A stretch of 64,000 nt of DNA from Paramacrobiotus metropolitanus (lineage: Eukaryota > Tardigrada > Eutardigrada > Parachela > Macrobiotidae): contig NW_026570276.1 of NCBI RefSeq assembly GCF_019649055.1, positions 248,001 to 312,000 on the forward strand. The letters are read 5' to 3'. The notes under the pieces were generated by a model. That model was not told the origin of the DNA, searched no databases, and saw only the letters and a list, made by a program, of their open reading frames with translations. Below, piece by piece: positions 20,963 to 31,536 of this stretch. Numbering within the stretch: the first letter of the stretch is position 1; the number at the start of each line of letters is the position of its first letter. The translations under genes were made by a program, and so were the position numbers.

Positions 20963-21466
20963 ATGGCAGTGCCCTGCATTCTTGACGCAGATTGGTTTGT
21001 CATCAACGGTAAAAAGTATATTAAACAACTGGCATTTTACTGTCCGGAGAAATTTGAACAAAATTTATATACCTTCACGTTACCGCGTTGTGCCAGCCAA
21101 TACAAATTCGACCTCACACGACAAGCTCGCCATTCACACGGTCTGTTGTGCCATACCGAAGGAGATTACCGTTGCAACCAAGTGAGTTGCGCCGTTGAAG
21201 ACATATTTAAAAGAATTGGACGTCCTAGCAGAATACGATTCTTGGCAAAAGGGCAAGAGAAGTGCCGGTTGCTGGAACAATTTTTACCGGAAGTAAAAAA
21301 CCTGGAAACCTTTGGCTGCCCACCGTTTCATAAGTTGACATCACTACCCGTTTCTACACTCCGTAAAGCCGTACGTTTCGCATTGTGGTACCATTGCGAT
21401 GCCCATAATCACCAATGTAGTTGCCGTTGCGGATTTAAACACTACCCTGGACCTTCGGAAAATTGA
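20963..21466 (+). CDS. Maverick/bracovirus-associated family protein, RNase H-fold exonuclease-like
   Basis: 167 aa from the ATG at 20963. Blocks LDADWFVING.KYIKQLA, SHGLLC, a KGQEKCRLLEQ helix, NLETFGCPP and a C-terminal HNHQCSCRCG resemble a family I associate with insect Mavericks and bracoviruses, in which the fold is related to 3'-5' exonucleases. The KG.EK...LEQ and GCP motifs are the strongest. Catalytic acids beyond the first Asp region are not obvious, so activity is doubtful. Its 3' end overlaps the TBP-like ORF by 68 bases. Confidence 0.5.
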   Translation: MAVPCILDADWFVINGKKYIKQLAFYCPEKFEQNLYTFTLPRCASQYKFDLTRQARHSHGLLCHTEGDYRCNQVSCAVEDIFKRIGRPSRIRFLAKGQEKCRLLEQFLPEVKNLETFGCPPFHKLTSLPVSTLRKAVRFALWYHCDAHNHQCSCRCGFKHYPGPSEN

Positions 21467-21929
21467 GAAGCTTTTACCAATGGCTCAATATATTTCTGAG
21501 ACATTCTCGGGTTTGCAGGTGCGCCGCCTATTACCATTCAAAGCACACTGCCAGTTATATCGAAACGGTAAAATAACTGTTAATGGAGCGCGGACCGAAA
21601 CGGAAGCCCAAGAATTGGTAACTTACTTTGCAAATCTTCTTTCGGATATAGGAATTTCTTATACCGTAACCGATTACCGAATTGTGAATGTCATTGGGAA
21701 CCATGCTTTCTCACAGCGTGTGCACATTGAAAAATTTAGTGCTTTTTTCAGTTTAGAATATACGCCTGAATTGTTTAGTGGTTTAGCGATTAAATTAAGC
21801 ACTGGTCGAGCGGTGTTATTTTCCTCTGGTAAATGCAATTTTCTCGGTTTAAAAACAACGGAGCAGTTGTGCGCAGCCGTTCAACAGATTCGGATAATGC
21901 TTGATGAATTTAATAAATCACTGGTTTAA
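21399..21929 (+). CDS. TATA-box-binding protein homologue
   Basis: 176 aa, about the size of the conserved TBP core. Two TBP repeats are readable. Repeat 1 opens with IITNVVAVADLNTTLDL and has a NGKITVNGA hairpin at 56-64. Repeat 2 opens with YRIVNVIG (93-100), then YTPELFSGL (121-129) and LFSSGKCNFLG (140-150), then a terminal helix. TBP seats the transcription machinery on TATA promoters. The repeat-2 intercalating Phe is kept (F141), while repeat 1 has Leu/Tyr instead. The start overlaps the previous gene. Position between Maverick genes indicates an element-borne transcription factor rather than the host gene. Confidence 0.85.
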   Translation: MPIITNVVAVADLNTTLDLRKIEKLLPMAQYISETFSGLQVRRLLPFKAHCQLYRNGKITVNGARTETEAQELVTYFANLLSDIGISYTVTDYRIVNVIGNHAFSQRVHIEKFSAFFSLEYTPELFSGLAIKLSTGRAVLFSSGKCNFLGLKTTEQLCAAVQQIRIMLDEFNKSLV

Positions 21930-24900
21930 ACCAACTTGTAACCAAATGGTACTGTATTAAACTGTTCATCAATAACACGACGTTTATCATAAGTTACTTG
22001 AAATCGTTTCACTGCACTTGCGTTACGAATGCTCAAACTGGATTTGACCCTTTGAAGAATATCAGGATACTGTACATCGACTACGTTACGGTTTTCCAGC
22101 ATGTCCAGCATCGTTGTATAGTTGATCTGCTCGCTAGTGCGTCCGTTTATGGTGAAACCTTTAACTTTGACAACGCTGGCCCTATCATTTGTAACGTAGG
22201 CATAGGTTTTGGCTCCCAGACTGACAAACTGTGTTATGTATATTCCTGGCTTCAATTCGTTTGTTAAATCACCGAGAAAAATTCCGGTAGGAGGATCAAC
22301 AGCTCCCGGACGAGTTACAAAAAATATTGAGTCTGCAAAAAAAACAACCGTTAAAAAAAGCAAACTAGCATGAAAAACCTTTGTAACCAACCGGTATCAA
22401 AATACAGCAGTCGACCTTCAACCATCTCCATAAACTTTAGCAAATGCAGTCGCGCCCAGCAGGTAGTTAACCTGAAATATTTATCTGAGTCACGATATAT
22501 GGTTATTATTAATCAACGTATAGCACTTACGCTGCAAGAATGACGTTCGTATTAGGATTACGGTCGACAAATCCGGGTTCGGTTGTGTACGTAATTTGAA
22601 CAATTTCTTCCGTGAATAAATCCCAAGAATTCACGTGATGCTTTCCCGACAGTAGCATACCGTAAAACTTTTCAGGTTCACTGATATACATGGTGTTCAA
22701 TTTGTTGTCCTGCATTCCCAGGCGGCCCCAAAAACTGAAAAAAAATAGAATCTACAATTGTTAAAAAAAAATATCAATAAAGGTTTTTTACCTGTTCAAA
22801 CACAGCTTGGCTAGTGCCTTTAAACCTGGATTCGAATTTATTTTTTCATAGTCCAAATCAACGTTTTCGTGTTCTTTAAAATCCGCAATGTACTTTTGTT
22901 TCTGCGCTTCCGTCTGAATTTCTGCGGGCCATCCACTGGACTCCGTTTTGATTTTAAGGAACTGATTAATATAACCTTCAAACAGTCGGTCTTCATGCTT
23001 GTCAAAGTGCCAAACTTCAAAGATTTTGACTACGCCATATCCACAGTCAAGCGCTTTCAAAATTTCCGATGTGCACCAGGTACCAGTAATGGCACGTTCA
23101 CAATCCGCATGTTCGCATTTGGTGTTAAGGTGTTTCTCCATACACGTTCGGCACAAAGGGAATGTCAGTTTGCCGCCACAGCGGTAAGGTAAAACCGGAT
23201 AGGCCAGATCCCCAGGTGGTAGCATTCACACACCACCACTCCAAAGTAGTTTCGAATATCGAGGAAATTCTTAGTTATAATAATGGGATGACCAACAGGA
23301 TACCGCTTGATTTTGTTGACGAACGGGTACTCGCTGTTGACATCATAATAACGGATTTGTTCGTCACCGTCTACTTTGTGGAGAAGTTTAACCGCATTCG
23401 TTCGACCACCATAGAAAGCGTTACGCGGGTCCAATCGGTCCATGAACTGCAGGCGGGAGACAAAAGCTTTCATTTCAGGATTTGATTTCAGTTCTTCATC
23501 AAACTCATGCTCTCTAATGCAAGTCAGATTGTATCCTTGTCCTCGAATGTACTTTTCGCGATCGAGCGTCTCTTTATAAATTTCGGACATTGGTATGTCA
23601 CGGAAAGGGTGCAGGGTTGTTGGGGCGACGCATTTTGGGCAGCCATGAAACCTGCAGCCGTAAAATTCATAAACCATGTGAATATCGTCTCTGTAACCGT
23701 CGACATGGTATGGTCCAATGTTGTGCTCGGAACCGTTGATGACCGATTGGATCTCACAATTTCCGTCCTCTTCCATCCAGGACAGCCATTTTTTGGCCTT
23801 TACTGACTGGTGGCGATTTCTTGCGTTTAAACCGTGTGGTAGCAGTCCAATCTGTTCCGGTTTCAGCATGAATGTGCGCCAGTACTTGTTGCACAAACCG
23901 GCAATTGTTAAGGACGAGACGAAAGGGCACAGCCCTTTGCTTATTCCTTGAAACAGTTTTCTAAACTGCTGGCAACATAACCGTAAAACAGTAACGTCCA
24001 TCTTACAGTACTTTACGAATTCTTGACGGAAATCAAAAAGGTTGTTCTTCTCCATTTTTTCTTTTTCGTACCATTCTCGGAATGAGTCTTTGGACTTGGT
24101 ATTCATTCCTTGATAACCGTACTCATCCATCGACGGAAAGGGGACAACTTGATCCCAGTTTTCTTTGCGGTTGAAGCGATGTGGGAAAGTCCCTTTGCTG
24201 ATGTCTGGTAACCCAAAAGTTGCCGGCCGTTTTGCGAGGCTCTGAGGATTGTAATTAATGCTGTCCCGGAAACGTATATTCAGCAAAGGTACATCCAGCT
24301 GTAGAATTTTGCCACCATTGAGAATGACTTTTGGAACCGCTCCATTTTTTAGTAGCCAGTTGAGTATGAAATAGCCATCGAACGACTGAAAGAAAAATGT
24401 GACAATTAAAACGCGAAATTTGAGTACATCCTATTTTACTAACTTTAAAATTATGGGCAATGATGAAGTGATCTCTGTGCTCTTCGTTGAACAAGAAGGT
24501 ACATAATGCATCAGTCACATCACCGCCCAAAGGTGCGTCTTCCGCCGGAAACACCCATTCGTTACCGTCATCATCCTGTAACACCTGTAACAATACCGGA
24601 TGATATCAAGCTAATAGTAATTTCAAAAAAAAAATAATTTACCGCCAGGTTGGGAACCAAAACGTTGTTCTCTCCGACATAAGTCTCGAAGTCGAAGTAT
24701 AAAAAGCTGGCGTTTTCGTTTAGCTCCAGTTCTTCTGCATTGACTTGATGTGGTCTCATAAAGCAGTGATGTGAGTCGGGTAGAGCATGCACTTTACAAG
24801 TCTTGCAGAAAATCTCACCACACTGATGATTGTTACCGTTTCTCCTTCGCTTCATTGAGACAATCCGTAAACAATCTTTACAGATTTGGACCAAACTGCA

Positions 24901-25926
24901 AATGCTCCTTCTTTTTGGCCGTCCTTTCAATGGTCCAATCTTATGGTGAGCGTAGCAATCTGGTCCGAAAAAAGCACGGTTGCAGTCGTTGCAGTGCACC
25001 ATAGAACTTGGATCTGACGGACAAGATGACCTCAAACAGCACTTGCAGATATTTGAACAGCGATGGTCAGCGCGTTCCGAATAACTTTTATTACACGCGT
25101 AGCACCAATACTTTTTCCTAAAAAAGGCTGCTAAAGATTTTAAAAGGTCAAAATGATGATCGTGATGCAGCAGGATGATTTGCTTGGGTTGAAGTTTTCC
25201 ACTGAACACTATGAGGTTTGCATGATCCACACTGACCACAATGATCTGATAGTGAGGAAGAATTTCTTGGAATTTATGAAGGTGCCGAAGGTTAAATTCC
25301 TGTTCTTTAAATCCCGCTCGGGTAACAAGAAACTGGGCCTCCTTGGTCTGCAACCTTTTACCACGTATAAGCTTCCGGTACAAGTTTTTGTTTCCGTCGG
25401 CATGCGCTTTTCCAACAACAAGGGCACGGGCCAAACAGATTTTATCCGTATTTTTAATAATAACCACTGATTTCATTTTTTCCAATCTTCGGCGGAGAAG
25501 CTGCGGTACGTCTCGGTTGCAGCTGCCCTTAGGAATTTCGGTGTATTGCAGTGAAATTTCGAAGGAGTCGTCGATAACAAATTCTTCATACGAATTCAGC
25601 ACGCGCGCAACCTCAGCCATCCATCGTGCTACCGTTAGCTGCGACCGTGCAATAGGCGGCGTTCATATTGGCCGATTCAGAGATCCAGAATCAAGTCGCA
25701 TTCTTACCATTTCATCTGGTCCCACGTCTTCCAAAAGAGTATCTAATATGCGCTCCAAAATAAGCGTGATTACAACTGGTACTTCCGAAAACGGCACTTT
25801 TTCTAAATCAGAAACTTTCACAGAAAAACATTTGAAATGCAGTCGGTATTTATGGGAGTACTTTTCGCCGGTACAATCGATACGAGTAAAATCTTCAATG
25901 TTATATAATAGACTGTTATCTGCCAT
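21926..25926 (-). CDS. polB: protein-primed family B DNA polymerase (six exons; stop and frameshift)
   Basis: Exons inferred from GT-AG borders and frame: 25926-24643, 24584-24444, 24385-22792, 22734-22531, 22471-22392, 22332-21926. Motifs in order: a Cys/His-rich cluster (about 25090-24750), ExoI YFDFETY, ExoII HNFKSFDGYF (across an intron), ExoIII YCKMDVTVL, polymerase A region DVNSEYP, B region KALAKLCLNR-WG, and C motif YFDTDS (across an intron). This is the Maverick/adintovirus replicative enzyme. Two lesions are present: an in-frame TGA at 25660-25662 in the N-terminal domain and a one-base frameshift near 23220 between the A and B motifs. All splice sites and catalytic residues are otherwise kept. 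Confidence 0.88.
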
Positions 25927-25979
25927 GATGGTGTAATTTAATTCGTTTAAATTTTTTTTCGTTAATTCGTGTTGCAATA

Positions 25980-26165
25980 ATTATATAGCCTGAGTTGTAA
26001 CCGACTTCGATGAGAGTTGTAACCGAGCTCGGTAATGTTTTGTTAACTTTTAAATAATTGTAACTGACGTCGGTGATAATTGTTGTCACTGAGGTCAGTG
26101 ATATCACTTTAATTGTAATCCACTCGGTGATAACTGCGATTTTTCGGCGATATTGTTTATTATAA
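25980..26165. promoter_or_regulatory. polymerase promoter with TTGTAAYC/GTGATAA motifs
   Basis: On the + strand TTGTAACCGA, TTGTAACTGA and TTGTAATCC copies (inverse of RTTACAR) and GGTGATAA/CAGTGATA boxes fill about 130 bases just upstream of the polymerase start. A TATATAATTAT tract lies near 25978-25988. Confidence 0.65.
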
Positions 26166-26365
26166 GTACGGGTCGTACTACCATAAATATATTTTGACAT
26201 AATTCTTGTTCTCAAAACGGTGCGATAAGCGGCTGTTTTAATGTATTAATTTAATGTTTTACCTGAACCTGTGTGCTTGAAGGAGCAATATAAGTTGGCC
26301 AAAAATCGTTTTTTTTATTGAGACTTTGATATAGTTAAGCAGACACAGATGTTAAAAAAATAAGG

Positions 26366-27067
26366 TTACGTTGCTATCAATGGTGGATATTCAACACCAT
26401 CGGGCACAAGAATCTGCAACAGGTCTCGTTGTTCAGCTAGCGATTTAACAGCAGCTTCGTTAATATTCATGCAATTAACATAAGTATTTGTTGTAGTAAT
26501 TCGAGTTAATGTAACATACACTGTGTGACCTTTAATGCTGCGCACCGAACCATTGGCAAATTTTCGGTACCAAATCAACAAAGTGCGACTAATTCGACGG
26601 TATGGCACTGTCGGTACTGCAAGCCTTTTGCATTCATTAGCAGCGTTACCGCTGTCCTGATCCCACCCTCCGTCCAAGATGTACTTCAAAATCGTCTGAA
26701 ACTCATCGCGCGTCACTTCCAAGCTGCCCGGTTTTGTCAAGAACACGAGCACAACATGCGTAAACCACCCATTCCACCCTTTGTCGCTGCTAAAGTACAT
26801 CAGTAGATTCTCGGCCCTAATATCCCATGGAATAGACCGAAGAGCGGCAGGCAAATTCTTGTGGGTCGTGGTTTTTCGATTTGTTCGCACCCACACCGCC
26901 GGCAACGGATGCAACAGCGATAGGGCAACCGCCTCTGACACCCAGTCGCTGTTTCCGGAAGCTAGTGGGGCCGCAGCCCGCCCTTCATCCACAAGGGTTA
27001 CGGTGGCCGGTTCGTTGAAGTTATAGCATACAGCGGTTTGGTCTGGAAACATTTTATCACTAGGCAC
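26366..27067 (-). CDS. hypothetical 233-aa protein of the virus-like element
   Basis: A single ORF starting at 27067. It is mixed alpha/beta in look, with Trp-rich segments (SDWVSEA, WNGWFTHVV, YILDGGWDQD) and a hydrophobic strand VVLVFL. No transmembrane span, zinc motif or recognised domain. A TTATCAC box and a TATTTAAAG element lie just upstream (about 27053-27072), like other genes of the element. Position between the polymerase and the WxDE protein supports element origin. A structural role is possible but unsupported. Confidence 0.55.
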   Translation of the reverse strand: MPSDKMFPDQTAVCYNFNEPATVTLVDEGRAAAPLASGNSDWVSEAVALSLLHPLPAVWVRTNRKTTTHKNLPAALRSIPWDIRAENLLMYFSSDKGWNGWFTHVVLVFLTKPGSLEVTRDEFQTILKYILDGGWDQDSGNAANECKRLAVPTVPYRRISRTLLIWYRKFANGSVRSIKGHTVYVTLTRITTTNTYVNCMNINEAAVKSLAEQRDLLQILVPDGVEYPPLIAT

Positions 27068-27319
27068 TATTTAAAGACGAATTAACTGAAATACGTACTG
27101 TCGGTACATGGAACCTGTGCATTCGTCCAATTCATACCCTGCGGAGCAGGTGGCACACCTTGTAGCCCTTATTAAAATAATTCAAAATTAAAAACTGCTC
27201 TTTTATTTTTTTATTAGGCAGTATCATACCCGTGTCAACGGTGTTGCATGCTTGCATTTCAGGAAAACCGAACGCAGTCCCTGTAATATCGTTTGGTGAA
27301 CATTAAACAGATTTCAGGT

Positions 27320-27943
27320 TTATAGCTTCTAACCTTGACCGTATTGCATCAGATCTTCTTGGGAATCAGCGTGCATGATTACGGGATACTCCAAGTAAAT
27401 TGGGTACCGATCTGTAAGCAGAATGTCACAAATGAAATATGCTAAAAGCGTAAATATTATTTAAATGTTTATTTAAATTTTTTTTTTGCTTACCTTCCAA
27501 AGAAGCGTAATTTGCAGCTAGTTGATAGGAATCTAAAACCATGTAAATTCCAATAATTTGTACTTTTGTTTGTCCGTGTGATTGAAGCTACCTTGTGAGA
27601 CTTGAGCTGTTGGGACGGTTTGCTCAGATGTATTTCCCAAAGCGCGAGCAGAGCCTACTGCAGGAGCTTGAGGGACATTGAGCTCGGCCATCACCTCATC
27701 CAACCAGCCGTAGTCGATCGTGTAGGACGATGTTCCAGGCTGAGACGTAGACTGTCCATTTGCAGCATTATTGGAAACCGTCTGTTGACTGTTTATCTCA
27801 CGAAGCCATTCATCAATCCATGCAAATTCATCCGTCGCTGCAGCAGGAGGAAGCGGACCATTACCACTGGCGGACTGCAGCTGCGGACTAATCACGTCAT
27901 AGAAAGGCGTCAGCATTTCGTCGTACGTGTAATCCATAGTCAT
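27320..27943 (-). CDS. small acidic protein with repeated WxDE motif, possibly spliced
   Basis: The first ORF (27533-27943, 136 aa) holds two similar segments, FAWIDEWLREI and YGWLDEVMAEL, separated by a Gln/Ser/Thr-rich linker. Acidic aromatic helices of this type are typical of activation or docking motifs (inference). Downstream, another frame is open across a good intron (GTAAGC donor near 27493, acceptor near 27413) and ends near 27335, giving an alternative C-terminus rich in Tyr. How the two frames connect is unclear (frameshift or unseen splice). The start region adjoins the 28.0-28.2 kb motif cluster. Confidence 0.5.
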
Positions 27944-28014
27944 ACAGGGTTAAAAACTTATGAAAGTCAGAAGTTATCCCGGGTGCCTTTTTATAGGAGA
28001 ATCCACTGCTTGGT

Positions 28015-28175
28015 TTTTACTTGGTGTAATCGTTTTGGATTACACACAGCGCAAAAGGTCACGAGAATTTCCGAGCTACTGTCATAGCAACAGTTGTACT
28101 ATCACCGAGCTCGGTGACGATGACCGAGGTCAGTGATAAGGGCCTACCGATACTTAAAGCGATTACACGTTTTTC
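28015..28175. promoter_or_regulatory. divergent promoter with RTTACAR and GTGATAA boxes
   Basis: GTGTAATCG, GGATTACACA and GCGATTACACG, plus ATCACCGAGCTCGGTGAC and CAGTGATAAGG, lie between the minus WxDE gene and the plus secreted-protein ORF. TTTTTATAGG near 27990 may be the minus TATA element. Confidence 0.6.
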
Positions 28176-28222
28176 TTAGTACAACATTTTGTTTGTTAGC
28201 ATTTAAGCAATTACTGTTTAAG

Positions 28223-28999
28223 ATGTTTCTCCTTATTTTCTTTCCGATTTTGGTTTTGCACAGTGCAGGTGTTCTGGCTATGGACCGCCGACCAAGCCAG
28301 TTCTGCAGTCGTGGTAGCACGAGCAATCGTAGGACGGCGACCACTACCGTCAGTCTTCAATCCCCTTATTACGTGCGCTCTCCCTCGGTAGCACCGCATC
28401 GCCCCACTATGAATCTATTCCCTCCACTCTTTCCTGGCACTCATTATCATGCTCAGTCTGCCGTACCTGCATTACGCTTGCGTTTACCGGACTTTGCTTC
28501 ATCTATACCACGGGTATCTACCCCTATTGTAGCTACTACTCCTATGTCGCAACCGCTCCCTGGGCTGGCTGCGTTATTTGCCACTGCGATGAAAGAATAT
28601 TCCCCTGTTTCTTCCCCTAATCCAGTTTCCCTAACCTCCTACGTCTCACATTGTCATCCTCCCTCTCCAGACACCCCAGACTCTGATGAAAACAACAGTG
28701 GAGCCCTGCATTACCACCCTACATTACCGCAGAACTGTTACAGTACCGTAGCAGTGGGCGCTCGCCATGGGGATATGGAAAGCCAGTTGCTCGTGATTCT
28801 GCAACAAAGGGACCTTGTTCTTAACGTTCCCATCGAGCTCGCATCAGCTGGCTTCAGTGGGTTACGTGGTACGTACTACGTAGCCAAACAAACCAAGGTT
28901 TTGATTTTTTATAAAGGTCACGCTGGTAATGTTTTTCTTTTGCATGCTTTTTGTGAAAAGAATTTTGGAATTTTTTTATTCTGCAGATTTAATCAATGA
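28223..28999 (+). CDS. Pro/Ser-rich ORF with N-terminal signal peptide
   Basis: Start set at the ATG at 28223, giving a strong hydrophobic leader (residues 1-18, LLIFFPILVLHSAG) followed by about 150 residues rich in Pro, Ser, Thr and His. The last third is more globular. The final residues after about 28890 may be intron read-through, since GTACGT and GTAGCC donor-like sites lie there. If spliced, it could be the first exon of the C48-like protease gene downstream, which lacks a clear start. It shares the element's promoter motif. Function unknown. Confidence 0.45.
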   Translation: MFLLIFFPILVLHSAGVLAMDRRPSQFCSRGSTSNRRTATTTVSLQSPYYVRSPSVAPHRPTMNLFPPLFPGTHYHAQSAVPALRLRLPDFASSIPRVSTPIVATTPMSQPLPGLAALFATAMKEYSPVSSPNPVSLTSYVSHCHPPSPDTPDSDENNSGALHYHPTLPQNCYSTVAVGARHGDMESQLLVILQQRDLVLNVPIELASAGFSGLRGTYYVAKQTKVLIFYKGHAGNVFLLHAFCEKNFGIFLFCRFNQ

Positions 29000-29460
29000 A
29001 TATTCCTATTATCATCACCGGATGGCGGCGTTTCATCGAAGTACACCTTTCAAAAACCGTGGGTCGTATTTGCATTTTATAAATAATTTTCTACATTAAA
29101 CCGTTCTTTTGTAAGAGTTCGGTAGATAACTCAACGCTACATTTTCAGTCGCTTAAAGAAAAAGGTCCTCCAGTTAAAATAAACCATGTATCTGCTGCAC
29201 AAAATACATCATTTGTTGCTTTCGGTGACTTTTAATAACATTACTGTTATCTATACAGCGTTCGTACTTCAGTTTAATAAAGGTCTCCTAAAATACGTGG
29301 TTGTTCCATGTTGCCAAGTAACGGGAAGTTCATGATTTGTAACAGTAAACATTCACTGATCCAGAACGCTAACAAACTTTGTTTAGTTTAATACAAATCC
29401 TTCCAAAATATTTTAGAAATTGCGAGACCTTTAAACTGATTAGACGTTTTTGCATTTGCA
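29000..29460. other. spacer or intron, no gene seen
   Basis: AT-rich sequence with stops in all frames. It could be the intron linking the 28.2 kb ORF to the 29.5 kb exon. The right end of the virus-like element may lie here, but no terminal repeat was recognised. Confidence 0.35.
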
Positions 29461-29517
29461 TTTAAAATGTATACCTGTTTCACTAACTTATTTTTATCAA
29501 ATAATAACTGTGTACAG

Positions 29518-31151
<1,634 letters not shown>

Positions 31152-31536
31152 TTATTATTTCATAAACAAAATTATTAAATGACTGCGTATTTGATTATTG
31201 TTTTTTTTTGTATCTTTATACATAATTATTTGGAATATTTCAGTGCAGTACTGGCCATCCGCGCTACCGTTCAAGTGACATTAATTTAAGCGGTTTTTTC
31301 GTTTACGCATATACAGTAAAAAAATCTTCACGCCATCTATTAATAGTACAGTACTTATTGTCAAACATGGCTCAAACACTACCGCTTCCATTCGGGAGCC
31401 CTTTCCCTTCGTACGTCGTACGGCTTCCCTTCAGGAGACGTATCTTCCAGCACTGTATACTGTTTCCGTTCGCCAGCATTATTTGCCAATAACCCTTGCT
31501 ACACACTACTCAGTACGTAGGCACTGCTTGGTCATA

